Assembly (NCBI RefSeq): GCF_014836845.1
Contig: NZ_JACSQA010000002.1
Span: forward strand, 118,843-182,842
Direction: 5' to 3'
Origin: Ureibacillus galli
Lineage (GTDB): Bacteria; Bacillota; Bacilli; Bacillales_A; Planococcaceae
Length of the DNA: 64,000 nt
Made by a program: the position numbers and the translations under genes. Below, piece after piece: positions 47,281 to 56,720 of this stretch (its first letter is position 1; every line of letters begins with the position of its first letter). The notes beneath the pieces are model-generated. The model worked only from the letters and a program-made list of their open reading frames with translations. It ran no database searches and was not told the DNA's origin.

Positions 47281-48153
47281 TTACTTTATCCAACCTAAGA
47301 TCATTTCACGTAATAGTTTTGACGCTGTGTTTGCTGTCATTTCAGATGAATCATAAACAGGCGCTACCTCTACTAGGTCACAACCTACTACATTGACCTC
47401 ACTACCAGCAATTGCATGAATAGAAGCTAACAATTCTTTCGATGTAATACCGCCACAATCTACCGTACCAGTTCCTGGTGCGTGGGCAGGATCTAACACA
47501 TCAATATCAATCGTTACATATACGTTGCGTCCAGCTAAAGTTGGTAATATTTCTTTTAATGGCTCTAATACTTCAAATTTTGAAATGTGCATACCATTTT
47601 CTTTTGCCCATTCAAACTCTTCTTTTAAACCTGAACGAATTCCAAAGGAGTAAACATTTTTCGGACCAATTTGCTCAGCAATTTTACGAATAGGTGTCGC
47701 ATGGGAATAAGGTTCTCCCTCGTAATCCGTGCGAAGATCTGTATGCGCATCAAAATGAATAATTGCCAAATCATTATACTTTTCATAGACAGCTTCCATA
47801 ACAGGAAGCGATACTAGATGTTCTCCACCCATCCCAATCGGAACTTTTCCATCTGCTAATACTTTTCTTACAAATTCTTTAATCTCTTTTAAAGATTTTT
47901 CAGGGTTTCCGAAAGGTAGAGGGATGTCTCCTGCATCAAAGAACTTTACTTCATCTAATTCTCGATCCAAATATAAACTATATTCTTCTAATCCAATTGA
48001 TACTTCTCGAATACGAGCTGGACCAAAACGTGAACCGGGACGGTAACTGACAGTCCAGTCCATTGGCATTCCATAAAGAACTGCTTTTGACTCCTCGTAG
48101 TTTGGATGACTTTTAATAAATACGTTTCCTGAATATGTTTCATCAAATCTCAT
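47281..48153 (-). CDS. speB: Agmatinase SpeB
   Basis: Ureohydrolase of 290 residues converting agmatine to putrescine and urea. The Mn2+ ligands are in GMGGEHLVS, IHFDAHTDLR and TIDIDVLDPAHAPGTGT. Length matches B. subtilis SpeB. The spermidine synthase gene that accompanies speB in B. subtilis is not adjacent here. Nearby pbpG and ywhD keep the B. subtilis neighbourhood. Confidence 0.95.
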   Translation of the reverse strand: MRFDETYSGNVFIKSHPNYEESKAVLYGMPMDWTVSYRPGSRFGPARIREVSIGLEEYSLYLDRELDEVKFFDAGDIPLPFGNPEKSLKEIKEFVRKVLADGKVPIGMGGEHLVSLPVMEAVYEKYNDLAIIHFDAHTDLRTDYEGEPYSHATPIRKIAEQIGPKNVYSFGIRSGLKEEFEWAKENGMHISKFEVLEPLKEILPTLAGRNVYVTIDIDVLDPAHAPGTGTVDCGGITSKELLASIHAIAGSEVNVVGCDLVEVAPVYDSSEMTANTASKLLREMILGWIK

Positions 48154-48468
48154 TTATAATCACCTTCAATATTTATTTTCAATAACAAAATTGAATTTAT
48201 CATATTTTGTTTAACGAATGTTAATACTAGCTTCCTATCAATTCATTTTAATGATAAACAATTTTTAGTAAACACCATTACTTGAAAATTCCGATTAACG
48301 TACTGTTCGAAACTTTATTCGACTTTTTTCGTATAAATTTTACATACAGGAAAAAAGTATAGTTGTTTTTCGATAAGTTGCAACAGTTTTTTTATGTATA
48401 AATTCGATTAAAGGTAAATAATCACGTCCATACTAACTTTAGCTAAAAAGATTTGAGGTGAAATACGG
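48154..48468. other. speB-pbpG divergent intergenic region
   Basis: A/T-rich region of 315 bp without a gene. CATACTA at 48429-48435 equals the sigma-G -10 consensus, but the -35 position (GATTAA) is poor. GTATA at about 48333 and 48396 resembles sigma-F -35 boxes without a good partner. B. subtilis pbpG is expressed in the forespore, so one of these may be used. Confidence 0.3.
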
Positions 48469-50526
48469 ATGAAAAGACAAAGCTATAGACGAAAGATGAA
48501 ACGTCAAAAATGGGTGAAGTATTCTGCTTTTTCAGTTGTAACGCTCATATGTGCCATAGGTATAGCCATGCTTACGTTACGAGTTTATGCTCAAATCGCT
48601 GGAGCTCCCCCACTAACCGTTCCTAAAGCATCCGTGTTTTTAGATAGTAATGGTAACAAAATTGGAGATTATTTAACTGCAGAAAGGCGTTACTGGGTTG
48701 AGTTAGATGAAATTTCACCCTATTTAATTGATGCGACCGTTGCAGTTGAAGATAAAGACTTTTATGAACATAACGGATTTGATTATTCTCGTATTGCCAG
48801 TGCTTTATTAACAGATTTAAAAACCCAAAGCATGGCAGAAGGTGCTAGTACACTTACGATGCAATTAGCCCGTAATTTATATTTATCACACGATAAAACT
48901 TGGACAAGAAAACTTCAAGAAGCCTTATATGCTTATCGATTAGAAATTTTCTATGATAAAGATGATATTTTAGAGGGTTATTTAAATACAGTAAACTATG
49001 GACACGGTATGTATGGAATTGAAGCTGCCAGTAAATATTACTTTGGCAAATCGGCAAGTGAATTAACTTTAGCTGAATCCTCTTTATTAGCCGGCATTCC
49101 AAAAGGACCAAGCATTTACTCACCAATTAATGATTATGAAAAATCAATGGAACGCCAACAAATCATTTTAAAATTAATGGAAGATCAACAATACATTACG
49201 GCAGATGAAAGAAAACGAGCAAATACAGAAGAAATTGTCTTGAAAAATGATCAATGGACTGCTTCCAACTCTGTTGCTCCATATTTTTTAGATACGGTTT
49301 GGCAAGAAGCAAGTGAAATATTAGAAAAAGAAAACCTTAATATAGTTGAAGGCGGATGGGTTATTAAAACGACATTAAATCAAGCCCACCAAAAAGCAGC
49401 AGAAGAAGCGATTGCCGATAACATGCCAGACAGCGATTTACAAGTAGGTTTTGTCAGTATGGATGTTGAGACAGGACACGTGACAGCTTTAGTAGGTGGA
49501 AGAAATTATGAAGAAAGTTCTTTTAATCGTGTTACCCAAGCTGTCCGACAACCTGGCTCCTCCATAAAACCTATTTTATATGCAGCTGCATTAGAAAATG
49601 GTTTTACACCTTTGACTTTTTTAGATGTTGGGGAAACTATCTTTACTTACGATAATGGCAGAGCAACTTATAAACCACAAAATGTTAATGGGAAATTTGC
49701 AGAGGGTGAAATGACCCTGGCCCAAGCACTTGCGATTTCGGATAACATTTATGCTGTTAAAACGTTAGAGAAAATTGGATATGAAAAATACGAGGATATG
49801 TTAAAACGTTTTAACTTAAACTATTCCGATGCGAACAATCCATCAATTGCTCTTGGGACAATTGAAACTTCTTTATATGATTTAACAAATGCCTATAATA
49901 CAATTGCAAATCAAGGTAAACAAACGAAGCCTACAACGATTTTAGAAATTAAAAATTCAAAAGGTGAAACGGTTTATAAATATAAAAAGCCAAAAGCGGA
50001 ACAAGTCATTTCTAAAGAGGATGCATATTTATTAACCGATATGATGACAGGTATTTTCGATCCAGTTTATAGCGATTATTCTCCAGCAACGGGTGTTTCT
50101 TTACGGCCACGTATGACACATACTTACGCTGCAAAATCAGGTACGACCGTGAGCGACCAATGGTTAGTCGGTTATACGCCAAGTTATACAGCTGGTGTAT
50201 GGAATGGATACGATCAAGGAAAAACCTTATCTGTACAGCAGGATATGGCTGCTTCGAAGCAAGTTTGGATTGATTTTATGGAAACAATAAATAAAGATAA
50301 ACAAAATGAAAATTTTGAAGCTCCTGAAGGGGTTGAAGGAGTTCTCATTGACATTGAGACTGGTAAATTAGCAACGGATGCTTGTCCTAAACAAAGGATG
50401 GTCTATTTAAAGAAAGAAGATGTGCCAACGGAAAAATGTTCATCGTCTGATTTCTTTGATGATGATTCTTGGAATAATTTTTTAGATTTATTCCCATTCG
50501 AAGCGTTTAAAGATTTTTTTAACTAA
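48469..50526 (+). CDS. pbpG: Class A penicillin-binding protein, PbpG (PBP2d) type
   Basis: Bifunctional cell-wall synthase of 685 residues. A short basic cytoplasmic tail and one membrane anchor (about 18-40) precede the GT51 glycosyltransferase (catalytic E94 in VEDKDFYEH, then GASTLTMQLARNLYLS). The transpeptidase has PGSSIKP (nucleophile Ser), SDN and KSGTT. In B. subtilis pbpG sits beside ywhD and is needed in spore peptidoglycan synthesis, and the same neighbour is found here. RBS GAGGTGA. Confidence 0.9.
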   Translation: MKRQSYRRKMKRQKWVKYSAFSVVTLICAIGIAMLTLRVYAQIAGAPPLTVPKASVFLDSNGNKIGDYLTAERRYWVELDEISPYLIDATVAVEDKDFYEHNGFDYSRIASALLTDLKTQSMAEGASTLTMQLARNLYLSHDKTWTRKLQEALYAYRLEIFYDKDDILEGYLNTVNYGHGMYGIEAASKYYFGKSASELTLAESSLLAGIPKGPSIYSPINDYEKSMERQQIILKLMEDQQYITADERKRANTEEIVLKNDQWTASNSVAPYFLDTVWQEASEILEKENLNIVEGGWVIKTTLNQAHQKAAEEAIADNMPDSDLQVGFVSMDVETGHVTALVGGRNYEESSFNRVTQAVRQPGSSIKPILYAAALENGFTPLTFLDVGETIFTYDNGRATYKPQNVNGKFAEGEMTLAQALAISDNIYAVKTLEKIGYEKYEDMLKRFNLNYSDANNPSIALGTIETSLYDLTNAYNTIANQGKQTKPTTILEIKNSKGETVYKYKKPKAEQVISKEDAYLLTDMMTGIFDPVYSDYSPATGVSLRPRMTHTYAAKSGTTVSDQWLVGYTPSYTAGVWNGYDQGKTLSVQQDMAASKQVWIDFMETINKDKQNENFEAPEGVEGVLIDIETGKLATDACPKQRMVYLKKEDVPTEKCSSSDFFDDDSWNNFLDLFPFEAFKDFFN

Positions 50527-50541
50527 ATTATTATATTCAAC

Positions 50542-50595
50542 AAAAAAGCTCTCTCTTACTCGGAATTATTTCCGACATTAAGAGAGAGCTTTTTT
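50542..50595 (+). terminator. Terminator of pbpG
   Basis: AAGCTCTCTCTTA and TAAGAGAGAGCTT pair perfectly over a loop with its own CGGAA/TTCCG stem, followed by T residues. A runs on the other side would let it work in both directions. Confidence 0.9.
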
Positions 50596-50681
50596 GGCAA
50601 ATCGAAAGCTTGAGATTCATGGGGCATTCGGCTTGGGATTATACAAATGCCGCATAAGTCTCAAGCAAATCGGGTTGCCAA
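50594..50681. repeat. 88-bp near-perfect inverted repeat
   Basis: Arms of about 36 bp begin TTGGCAA and end TTGCCAA. They share GCTTGAGA/TCTCAAGC and GGCATT/AATGCC blocks and differ at a handful of positions. The unit is richer in G+C than the A/T-rich DNA that follows to 50877, where nothing else was seen. It looks like a MITE- or REP-type palindrome abutting the pbpG terminator, or a long RNA hairpin. No T run follows. Confidence 0.6.
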
Positions 50682-50877
50682 GTGTCCTAGCTTACTATTG
50701 CAAGCTTAGTTTCAGTGTACTTTTTTTCATTCTTACTTTCAATAACCGATTAAATCAGAAAACTATTTTTCACAAATTGTTCAAATTCTTTTTTGTCGTT
50801 TCCCCAAAAACTATTGACATTCAAAACAGTTCATTTTCATTTCAAAATATTTTTCCAAAAAAACATACTGTGGAAAT

Positions 50878-51399
50878 TTACTCTTGAACGGTTAAATCAT
50901 TTCGAAGTTGTTCATCACTATTTTCCCACATTTCAAGATTATGGGACTTTAAAAATTCAGCAAGAACTTTTTTCGATACATCATCCATCTGATCCACAAT
51001 TATTTTACGTTTCATCGATTTATCCATTTTATTTACGTGATCTGCTAATATTTTATAGCCTCGTCTTTTTTCACGGTTTACAACCATTTCACAAGCAGTT
51101 ACTCCCGCAAAATAAGGTCCGTCTTCTTTAAAATCAATCGTTACCCAAACTAGCCAATAAGGTTTTCCACCTGCCGAGTCCTCACGATTTGTTGTAAATT
51201 TAATGCCACGCTCTACATCACTTTTCGCATGCATCGCACCAATATCAATAAATGCCTGTTTTTCTTCTATATCAATAATGACTGGCGATACATTTTCTAA
51301 AGATAACGATCCGATACCAAACCCTTTATGACCGTCAGTTGGATCATTTTTAATAATTGTAAAGCCAATTTTTTGCTTTGGTGTTTCTCCATTTGCCAT
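50878..51399 (-). CDS. ywhD: YwhD family protein
   Basis: Cytosolic protein of 173 residues matching the YwhD family of Bacillales, function unknown. It opens with QKIGFTIIKNDPTDGHKGFGIGS and has GAMHAKSDVERGIKF and YWLVWVTIDF as conserved blocks. No membrane segment. RBS GGAGGG precedes ATG. It lies between pbpG and the tautomerase gene, as in B. subtilis ywhE-ywhD-ywhB. Confidence 0.9.
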   Translation of the reverse strand: MANGETPKQKIGFTIIKNDPTDGHKGFGIGSLSLENVSPVIIDIEEKQAFIDIGAMHAKSDVERGIKFTTNREDSAGGKPYWLVWVTIDFKEDGPYFAGVTACEMVVNREKRRGYKILADHVNKMDKSMKRKIIVDQMDDVSKKVLAEFLKSHNLEMWENSDEQLRNDLTVQE

Positions 51400-51468
51400 T
51401 GTAAATCCCTCCGTATAAGCCTATTATAATGAATATACACTACTTTTATCCACTTGGGAGGATGTAAA

Positions 51469-51654
51469 ATGCCAATCGTAACTGTAAAATTATTAGAAGG
51501 TCGTACTGACGAACAAAAAAAAGCTTTAGTTGAAAAAGTAACAGAAGCAATTGTTGAAACCGTAAATGCGAAACCCGAAGCTGTCACAATCGTACTTGAA
51601 GAAATGTCTAAAAACCACTACGCTACAGGCGGCGTAAGGGCAATCGATAAATAA
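51469..51654 (+). CDS. ywhB: 4-oxalocrotonate tautomerase family protein, YwhB type
   Basis: Tautomerase of 61 residues. After removal of Met the catalytic Pro is N-terminal (MPIVTVKLLEGRT). The family Arg (GRTDEQ) and the C-terminal YATGGV are present. ATG at 51469 follows GGGAGGAT; upstream in-frame codons would hide the proline. Physiological substrate unknown. Confidence 0.92.
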   Translation: MPIVTVKLLEGRTDEQKKALVEKVTEAIVETVNAKPEAVTIVLEEMSKNHYATGGVRAIDK

Positions 51655-51705
51655 TTTACCGGCGTAAAACTTTGTAATAACTCAGAGACACGATTATTTC
51701 AAATG

Positions 51706-51752
51706 GAATGAGTTCGTTTTTTCAAACGGACTCATTCTTTTAGTTTTTTTTA
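51706..51752 (+). terminator. Terminator of the tautomerase gene
   Basis: GAATGAGT-CGTTT pairs with AAACG-ACTCATTC and is followed by a T-rich stretch. Confidence 0.85.
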
Positions 51753-51781
51753 AAAGATGCTCCTTCTATTTAACTCAAAAG

Positions 51782-52057
51782 TTAATCGCTTAAAGCATTT
51801 ACCTTCTCCCTTACAATGGGATAAAAAATCCAAACGATAAAAGTACAGACAAACATAATTAGGGCACTTACCATATCATCTTTCAGATTTCCCCAATGAT
51901 TAAATACATAAAATTGTAATCCCGTAATTATCCCACTAACCATAAAACTAAAGAAGATATATCTTATCCAATTATTTTTAACTCCTTTTATATAAATATA
52001 ATCATGGGTCTTTTTTAATATAATTACTAAAATAATTACGAATATCATTATTTTCAT
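51782..52057 (-). CDS. Small membrane protein of unknown function, 91 residues
   Basis: Three hydrophobic segments are predicted (about 2-14, 31-51 and 60-80) with a short charged loop between the first two (KKTHDYIYIKGVKNNWIR). GGTGAG five bases ahead of ATG is a reasonable ribosome binding site. No family recognised. It lies alone between the tautomerase and HD-hydrolase genes. Confidence 0.65.
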   Translation of the reverse strand: MKIMIFVIILVIILKKTHDYIYIKGVKNNWIRYIFFSFMVSGIITGLQFYVFNHWGNLKDDMVSALIMFVCTFIVWIFYPIVREKVNALSD

Positions 52058-52121
52058 ATGTTCTCACCTACTTATATTGTTCTCTAAACGTAAGAGTCCC
52101 ACATTTGTCTATAAAAATACC

Positions 52122-52154
52122 CGTAAAAGTTCCGAGCACTGCTACTTTTACGGG
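52122..52154 (-). terminator. Terminator of the HD hydrolase gene
   Basis: CCCGTAAAAGT (52130-52140) pairs perfectly with ACTTTTACGGG (52144-52154); TATTTTTATAG follows on the minus strand. Confidence 0.85.
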
Positions 52155-52169
52155 GAAATTCCACCTTTT

Positions 52170-53471
52170 TTAACTAAATAATACTTTTTGCAACTCTTTT
52201 TTTATCTCCGAATCAACCGATGGGTTTTGGAAAATTTCTTTTGGATAGTACACTTTATGATCCGTTTTAATACGACCAGCAATTGAGTCAACAATTAACG
52301 ATTCTTGAGATAGTTCACGAACTTCACCATTAGGCATTAATAAAAATATCGGAAGTCTCGTAGTTTCTTTTCCTGGACGATAGAAATCATAAGGTAAATC
52401 CGATGTACAATCATGGTAAAAATAATATTCCGTATTCACCCCTGCCATCTCAAGAAGCTCTTTCAAACGACCAAAACGTTCAGGTTCTTCCTCTGGATTT
52501 ATATTTACATATCCAAAAAGTTTTCGATTCATAAAACGAGAGCACAAATCACTTAAAATCAAATCTTGTTCCTTTGTCCAATATTGGAAGTAGGTTAATA
52601 AAATATACTCATCTAATGCTAAATAATCTTCTAACCTTATATTATTTTCAAAAAACGCTTTAAAATGAATTGGCTCTACTATAAAAGGATAGTTATCTTT
52701 ATTTAATTGTTTCACTCGCTTTAATATATTATTTAATAATACTTCTGCGCTTCTAGAAACAGGATGGAAATAGACTTGTAGATACATTTGGTAACGAGAC
52801 ATAATATAATCTTCCACTGCATGCATACCACTTGATTTAATCAAAACTTGTCCATTCCGCGGTCTCATTACCCTTAAAATACGTTCCATATCAAAATGAC
52901 CATAACTTACCCCTGTATAATAAGCATCTCGCTGTAAATAATCCATCCGATCAGCATCAATTTGACTAGAAATTAGACTCACTACAAGTTCATTTGGATA
53001 CTTTTTCTCAATCACTTGGGCAACCATTTCAGGGAAATTTTCTGATACTCTTTTTAGTACACTATTAACTTCTGTCTCCCCAAGTAAAATTTGTCTTGTG
53101 AAATATTCATGATCTGTTTGAAATACATTTTCAAAGGCATGTGAAAACGGCCCATGTCCTAAATCATGCAATAATGCAGCACATAGAATCAGCAATCGTT
53201 CCTTTTCATCCCACTCTGGTCGCCCACGGAAAACATCATCAGTAATACGTCGTACAATTTCGTAAACTCCTAGAGAATGATTAAAACGACTATGTTCAGC
53301 ACCATGAAATACTAAATAGGTCGTTCCTAATTGCCGTATTCTACGTAACCTTTGAAATTCCTTCGTACCAATTAAATCCCAAATAACCTGATCACGTACA
53401 TGAACGTAACGGTGCACAGGATCCTTGAACACTTTTTCTTCTACTAATTTAGCATTTGCATAATCTTCCAT
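52170..53471 (-). CDS. ywfO: HD-domain phosphohydrolase YwfO
   Basis: dNTPase-like HD-superfamily protein of 433 residues, the same length as B. subtilis YwfO. Metal-binding HD motifs: H in EHSRFNHSLGV, ALLHDLGHGPFSHAFE (HD pair), and Asp in SQIDADRMDYLQRDA. Likely hydrolyses (d)NTPs or ppGpp-like nucleotides; the true substrate is uncertain. ATG at 53471 has GAGGTGGGG just ahead; a GTG three codons earlier lies inside that site. It is divergent from rsfA, separated by the DUF1450 gene. Confidence 0.9.
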   Translation of the reverse strand: MEDYANAKLVEEKVFKDPVHRYVHVRDQVIWDLIGTKEFQRLRRIRQLGTTYLVFHGAEHSRFNHSLGVYEIVRRITDDVFRGRPEWDEKERLLILCAALLHDLGHGPFSHAFENVFQTDHEYFTRQILLGETEVNSVLKRVSENFPEMVAQVIEKKYPNELVVSLISSQIDADRMDYLQRDAYYTGVSYGHFDMERILRVMRPRNGQVLIKSSGMHAVEDYIMSRYQMYLQVYFHPVSRSAEVLLNNILKRVKQLNKDNYPFIVEPIHFKAFFENNIRLEDYLALDEYILLTYFQYWTKEQDLILSDLCSRFMNRKLFGYVNINPEEEPERFGRLKELLEMAGVNTEYYFYHDCTSDLPYDFYRPGKETTRLPIFLLMPNGEVRELSQESLIVDSIAGRIKTDHKVYYPKEIFQNPSVDSEIKKELQKVLFS

Positions 53472-53563
53472 AGACCCCACCTCACTCCCAGTTTGTTATT
53501 ACTATTATATGTGAGTTTAAAAGGAAATACATCAAACTCCTTTTAAATCACTCGAACAAAAGT

Positions 53564-53595
53564 AAAAAGGCTATCTTCCATTGTTAGAAGATAGC
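53564..53595 (-). terminator. Terminator of the DUF1450 gene
   Basis: GCTATCTTC (53570-53578) pairs perfectly with GAAGATAGC (53587-53595), followed by CTTTTTACTTTT on the minus strand. Confidence 0.85.
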
Positions 53596-53608
53596 ACCCT
53601 ATTATTTA

Positions 53609-53830
53609 TCATTTTAGTTTTGCTTTTACTTTTTCCATCAGTTCTTCTTCAGTAAGTGCTGCAACTGGTCTACCATTTACAAACGTAAAGGTTTTTTTAC
53701 GACCAGGGCCACAATATGAATGACAGCCAATTTCAATCGTTGCATCTGGATCAATATCTTTTAATTTAGGAATTAACGTTTTTAAATTAACGGCCTGACA
53801 TTCATCGCAAACACGAAATTCGTTTGCCAT
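53609..53830 (-). CDS. DUF1450 (YuzB-like) small cysteine protein
   Basis: Protein of 73 residues with cysteines at 8 and 11 (CDEC) and at 36 and 40 (GCHSYCG), then [16 protein letters not shown]. The order and the VNG motif are those of the DUF1450 family, predicted thioredoxin-like. The Cys pairs suggest redox or metal binding; no activity is established. It is a single gene with its own terminator. Confidence 0.85.
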   Translation of the reverse strand: MANEFRVCDECQAVNLKTLIPKLKDIDPDATIEIGCHSYCGPGRKKTFTFVNGRPVAALTEEELMEKVKAKLK

Positions 53831-54078
53831 TTTGTCTACAACCCTTTCTCTTTGTATATTTTATATACTTTTACCATTCGTTTTCGAAAAATTAATCTAA
53901 CAGATATTTTAGCCTATCAAATCATACCTCTTCAAGTCAAAACTATACATATCAGTCAAAGGTCTTAAAATCGCTAGGCTATCAAAATCTTTTTACCTCA
54001 TTTAAAACAACTCTACCTTCAAAATCCTAATGTTTCATATGCTATTTCATATTATTTCCTATAAATATAAAAATAATT

Positions 54079-54108
54079 GAATAAAATTGGAACATCTTGG
54101 ACACGATA
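54079..54108 (+). promoter_or_regulatory. Sigma-F-type promoter of rsfA
   Basis: GAATA (54079-54083) and GGACACGATA (54099-54108) are exactly 15 bases apart. The pair fits the sigma-F pattern GYATA-N15-GGNNANAHTR with one mismatch in each half. B. subtilis rsfA is a sigma-F gene. The 53831-54153 gap holds nothing else clear. Confidence 0.6.
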
Positions 54109-54153
54109 AGTTTTGAACTAACAAAACTATGAACTTTACAGGAGGTTAAAAAA

Positions 54154-54816
54154 ATGGTGAAAGTTAGACAGGATGCTTGGCTAAAAGAAAACGATGAACT
54201 ATTAGCTGAAGCTGTATTAAGACATGTAAAAGAAGGAAGTACGCAATTAAATGCCTTTGAGGAAGCAGGTGATGCATTAAATCGAACAGCAGCTGCATGC
54301 GGTTTCCGTTGGAATGCTGTTGTACGTCGTTTATATGAAAAAGAACTTGCTGAAGCAAAAAAAGAAAGAAAAGAGAGAATGCGAGTATTAGGAATGAATG
54401 GTAGACGCCGTTCTCAAGGAGTTTATTTACTACCAAGTTCGCAAAATAGCGAAGAAGTAAAATCCATTCCGTTATCAGCATTAAATCTGGATATTGTAAT
54501 TGCCTATTTATTGCGTTTACAACATCAAAGCGGTAATGACAATGAAGCTACTAAATGGCGTCATATTGCAAATACAGCAACTGAAAAAATTAAAGAATTA
54601 GAAAATCAATTAAAACGACTAGAACAAGAGAATAAAGAAATCCGTGAAGATTATGAGCAATTTGTTCAAATTATGAATCGTGCTCGTAGACTAGTAACGC
54701 TAGAAGAAGATGAACCACGTGTTGCTCCTGTATTCAAAATGGAGAAAAACGGAAATTTAGTTGCAAACTATTCAAATAGTAGTAGTGAAAAAGAAAATGT
54801 GGACGTGCCAAATTAA
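54154..54816 (+). CDS. rsfA: Prespore-specific transcription factor RsfA
   Basis: DNA-binding regulator of 220 residues that tunes sigma-F-dependent genes in the forespore. The N-terminal Myb/SANT-like helix-turn-helix (about 5-60) includes VRQDAWLKENDELLAEAVLRH and CGFRWNAVVRRLY. A long coiled coil near 140-175 (ELENQLKRLEQENKEI) follows. RBS AGGAGG is excellent. Neighbours ywfO and lipL keep the B. subtilis ywfO-ywfN-ywfL order. Confidence 0.93.
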   Translation: MVKVRQDAWLKENDELLAEAVLRHVKEGSTQLNAFEEAGDALNRTAAACGFRWNAVVRRLYEKELAEAKKERKERMRVLGMNGRRRSQGVYLLPSSQNSEEVKSIPLSALNLDIVIAYLLRLQHQSGNDNEATKWRHIANTATEKIKELENQLKRLEQENKEIREDYEQFVQIMNRARRLVTLEEDEPRVAPVFKMEKNGNLVANYSNSSSEKENVDVPN

Positions 54817-54836
54817 CGGCGCATCCACGTTTTTCT
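54799..54836. terminator. Bidirectional terminator between rsfA and lipL
   Basis: GTGGACGTGCC and GGCGCATCCAC pair with two wobbles, overlapping the rsfA stop codon. T-rich tails lie on both strands, so it can end both convergent genes. Confidence 0.75.
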
Positions 54837-54846
54837 TTAGAAGTGT

Positions 54847-55680
54847 TTAATTTTTATTTAACATTTTATCATTGCGTTCAAAGACACGTTTTAAATAAAA
54901 GGTGTAAAGTTCCATTTCTTCTTCATTTAAAGAAGATAAGCGAGTTTCATTGCTTAGTTGTTGTAATACATTTTGAATACGGAAAACCGTATCTTGAACT
55001 GTTATTCTTTCATTTAATAACTCACTTAAACTAGCCATTACTTCTGGTTGTATCGTTGGATAGGCAAATTTTGTTTCTTCCTTTTTTAAACTGATATCAT
55101 AAAAATCTTTAATCAATTTTGCCCGTTCACTGCCACTACCTTCGATACATAAATAAATTTGCACCGCAACACCTTGTCTTAATCGACGTTGGGAAATACC
55201 TGCAAATTTCTTACCATTTATACTTAAATCATAGGATCCCGGACAGTAAGAACCAACAATTTCATAAGCTTCTATTTTTTCAGCTGCTTCTGGAAATAGC
55301 AACTTGATGAAATCTACCATCACATCATATCCAGAGTTAATATGAATCGTTTCATCCTGTTCTGACATAATAATAGAAATGTTCAGTACGCCGCTATCTA
55401 ATAAAACAGCAAGACCGCCTGAATTACGGACAATCGCTCGATACCCATTGTTATTTAATAATTGAATTCCTTCTTGAACGAATGGTAATCGATGATCTTG
55501 AATACCAAGAACAACTGTCTGATCATGAACCCATGTACGTACTGTTGGAGGTGATTGTAATTGTCCTACAAGTTGACAAAGCGTATCATCCATTGCAAAG
55601 GATTCAAGAGGTGTTCGATTTTTCATTATAAGGGACTGGTCTATAAATCGCCATGTTTGTTGTTGTAATAACGGATGCAT
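54847..55680 (-). CDS. lipL: Octanoyl-[GcvH]:protein N-octanoyltransferase LipL
   Basis: Lipoate-scavenging/assembly enzyme of 277 residues that moves octanoyl from GcvH to E2 subunits of ketoacid dehydrogenases. The BPL/LplA fold carries the catalytic-type C146 in VGSYCPGSYDLSI, a lysine in NGKKFAGISQRR and the RNSGGLAVLLDSGVLNIS block. It is the YwfL counterpart and has lipL's typical length. RBS GGAG before ATG. Confidence 0.92.
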   Translation of the reverse strand: MHPLLQQQTWRFIDQSLIMKNRTPLESFAMDDTLCQLVGQLQSPPTVRTWVHDQTVVLGIQDHRLPFVQEGIQLLNNNGYRAIVRNSGGLAVLLDSGVLNISIIMSEQDETIHINSGYDVMVDFIKLLFPEAAEKIEAYEIVGSYCPGSYDLSINGKKFAGISQRRLRQGVAVQIYLCIEGSGSERAKLIKDFYDISLKKEETKFAYPTIQPEVMASLSELLNERITVQDTVFRIQNVLQQLSNETRLSSLNEEEMELYTFYLKRVFERNDKMLNKN

Positions 55681-55901
55681 ATCATTTACTCCTTAAGAAA
55701 AACAATTTACTTAAATTAAGCATACATGAAAACATCGCTGAATCAATGTTTTCTTCTCGTATTTATTCTATCTATAATTGATACAATGTCCTTGTAACGT
55801 GTCTATCCGTTATATCGAGACTGTACTCATGGCGAATTCGTGAAATCCAACAAAATACTTTCTTCTAACAAGGAATTATTTTAAATTTATGCTAAGATAA
55901 T

Positions 55902-55916
55902 TGTGAATGATTATCA
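55902..55916 (+). promoter_or_regulatory. Possible Fur box upstream of hemQ
   Basis: TGTGAATGATTATCA matches the 7-1-7 Fur pattern TGATAATNATTATCA at 12 of 14 fixed positions. It lies between a -10 candidate (GATAAT) and the hemQ ribosome binding site. Iron control of haem synthesis would make sense but is not proved. Confidence 0.4.
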
Positions 55917-55934
55917 ATTAAGGAGTGTTTACTA

Positions 55935-56690
55935 ATGAACGAAGCAGCAATTACATTAGATGGCTGGTACTGTCTACACGATTTCCGTGCGATTGATTGG
56001 GCATCATGGAAATTAGTTTCTACAGAAGAACGCACAAAAGCAGTAGATGAATTTATACACTATTTAGAAAAACTAAACGAAGCCCATGTAGCAAAAACTG
56101 GTTCCCATGCATTTTATTCTATTATTGGGCAAAAAGCAGATTTTATGCTAATGATTCTTCGCGAAACACCAGAAGAACTGCAAGAGTTGGAAGCAGAGTT
56201 TAATAAATTAGCTATCGCTGATTTTACTGTTCCAACTTATTCCTATGTATCTGTAGTGGAACTTTCTAACTATTTAGCTAAAGGTTCTGATGAAGATCCT
56301 TATCAAAACCCACATATTCGTGCGCGATTATACCCTGAACTTCCACGTACTAAGTACGTTTGCTTCTACCCTATGGACAAACGTCGTGAAGGTAATGATA
56401 ACTGGTATATGCTCGATATGGAAGAACGTCGTGAATTAATGCGTTCGCATGGTTTAATCGGCCGCAGCTATGCTGGAAAAGTGAAACAATACATTACAGG
56501 TTCAGTCGGTTTAGATGACCATGAATGGGGTGTCACTTTATTCTCCGACGATATGCTTCAATTTAAAAAAATCGTTTATGAAATGCGTTTCGATGAAGTA
56601 TCAGCTCGTTACGGTGAATTTGGTGAATTTTTAGTTGGTAACTTATTAGACAACGATAAGTTAATTCAATTTTTAACAGTTAACAAATAA
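55935..56690 (+). CDS. hemQ: Coproheme decarboxylase HemQ
   Basis: Chlorite-dismutase-fold enzyme of 251 residues performing the last step of the Gram-positive (coproporphyrin-dependent) haem pathway. Y145 in [10 protein letters not shown] is the catalytic tyrosine position and H172 in MRSHGLIGR the axial haem ligand. [18 protein letters not shown] is another family block. It corresponds to B. subtilis YwfI. RBS AAGGAG. A Fur-like box lies just upstream. Confidence 0.95.
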   Translation: MNEAAITLDGWYCLHDFRAIDWASWKLVSTEERTKAVDEFIHYLEKLNEAHVAKTGSHAFYSIIGQKADFMLMILRETPEELQELEAEFNKLAIADFTVPTYSYVSVVELSNYLAKGSDEDPYQNPHIRARLYPELPRTKYVCFYPMDKRREGNDNWYMLDMEERRELMRSHGLIGRSYAGKVKQYITGSVGLDDHEWGVTLFSDDMLQFKKIVYEMRFDEVSARYGEFGEFLVGNLLDNDKLIQFLTVNK

Positions 56691-56720
56691 TTTGGTAAGC
56701 CATTTAACGAAATTGGTAAT

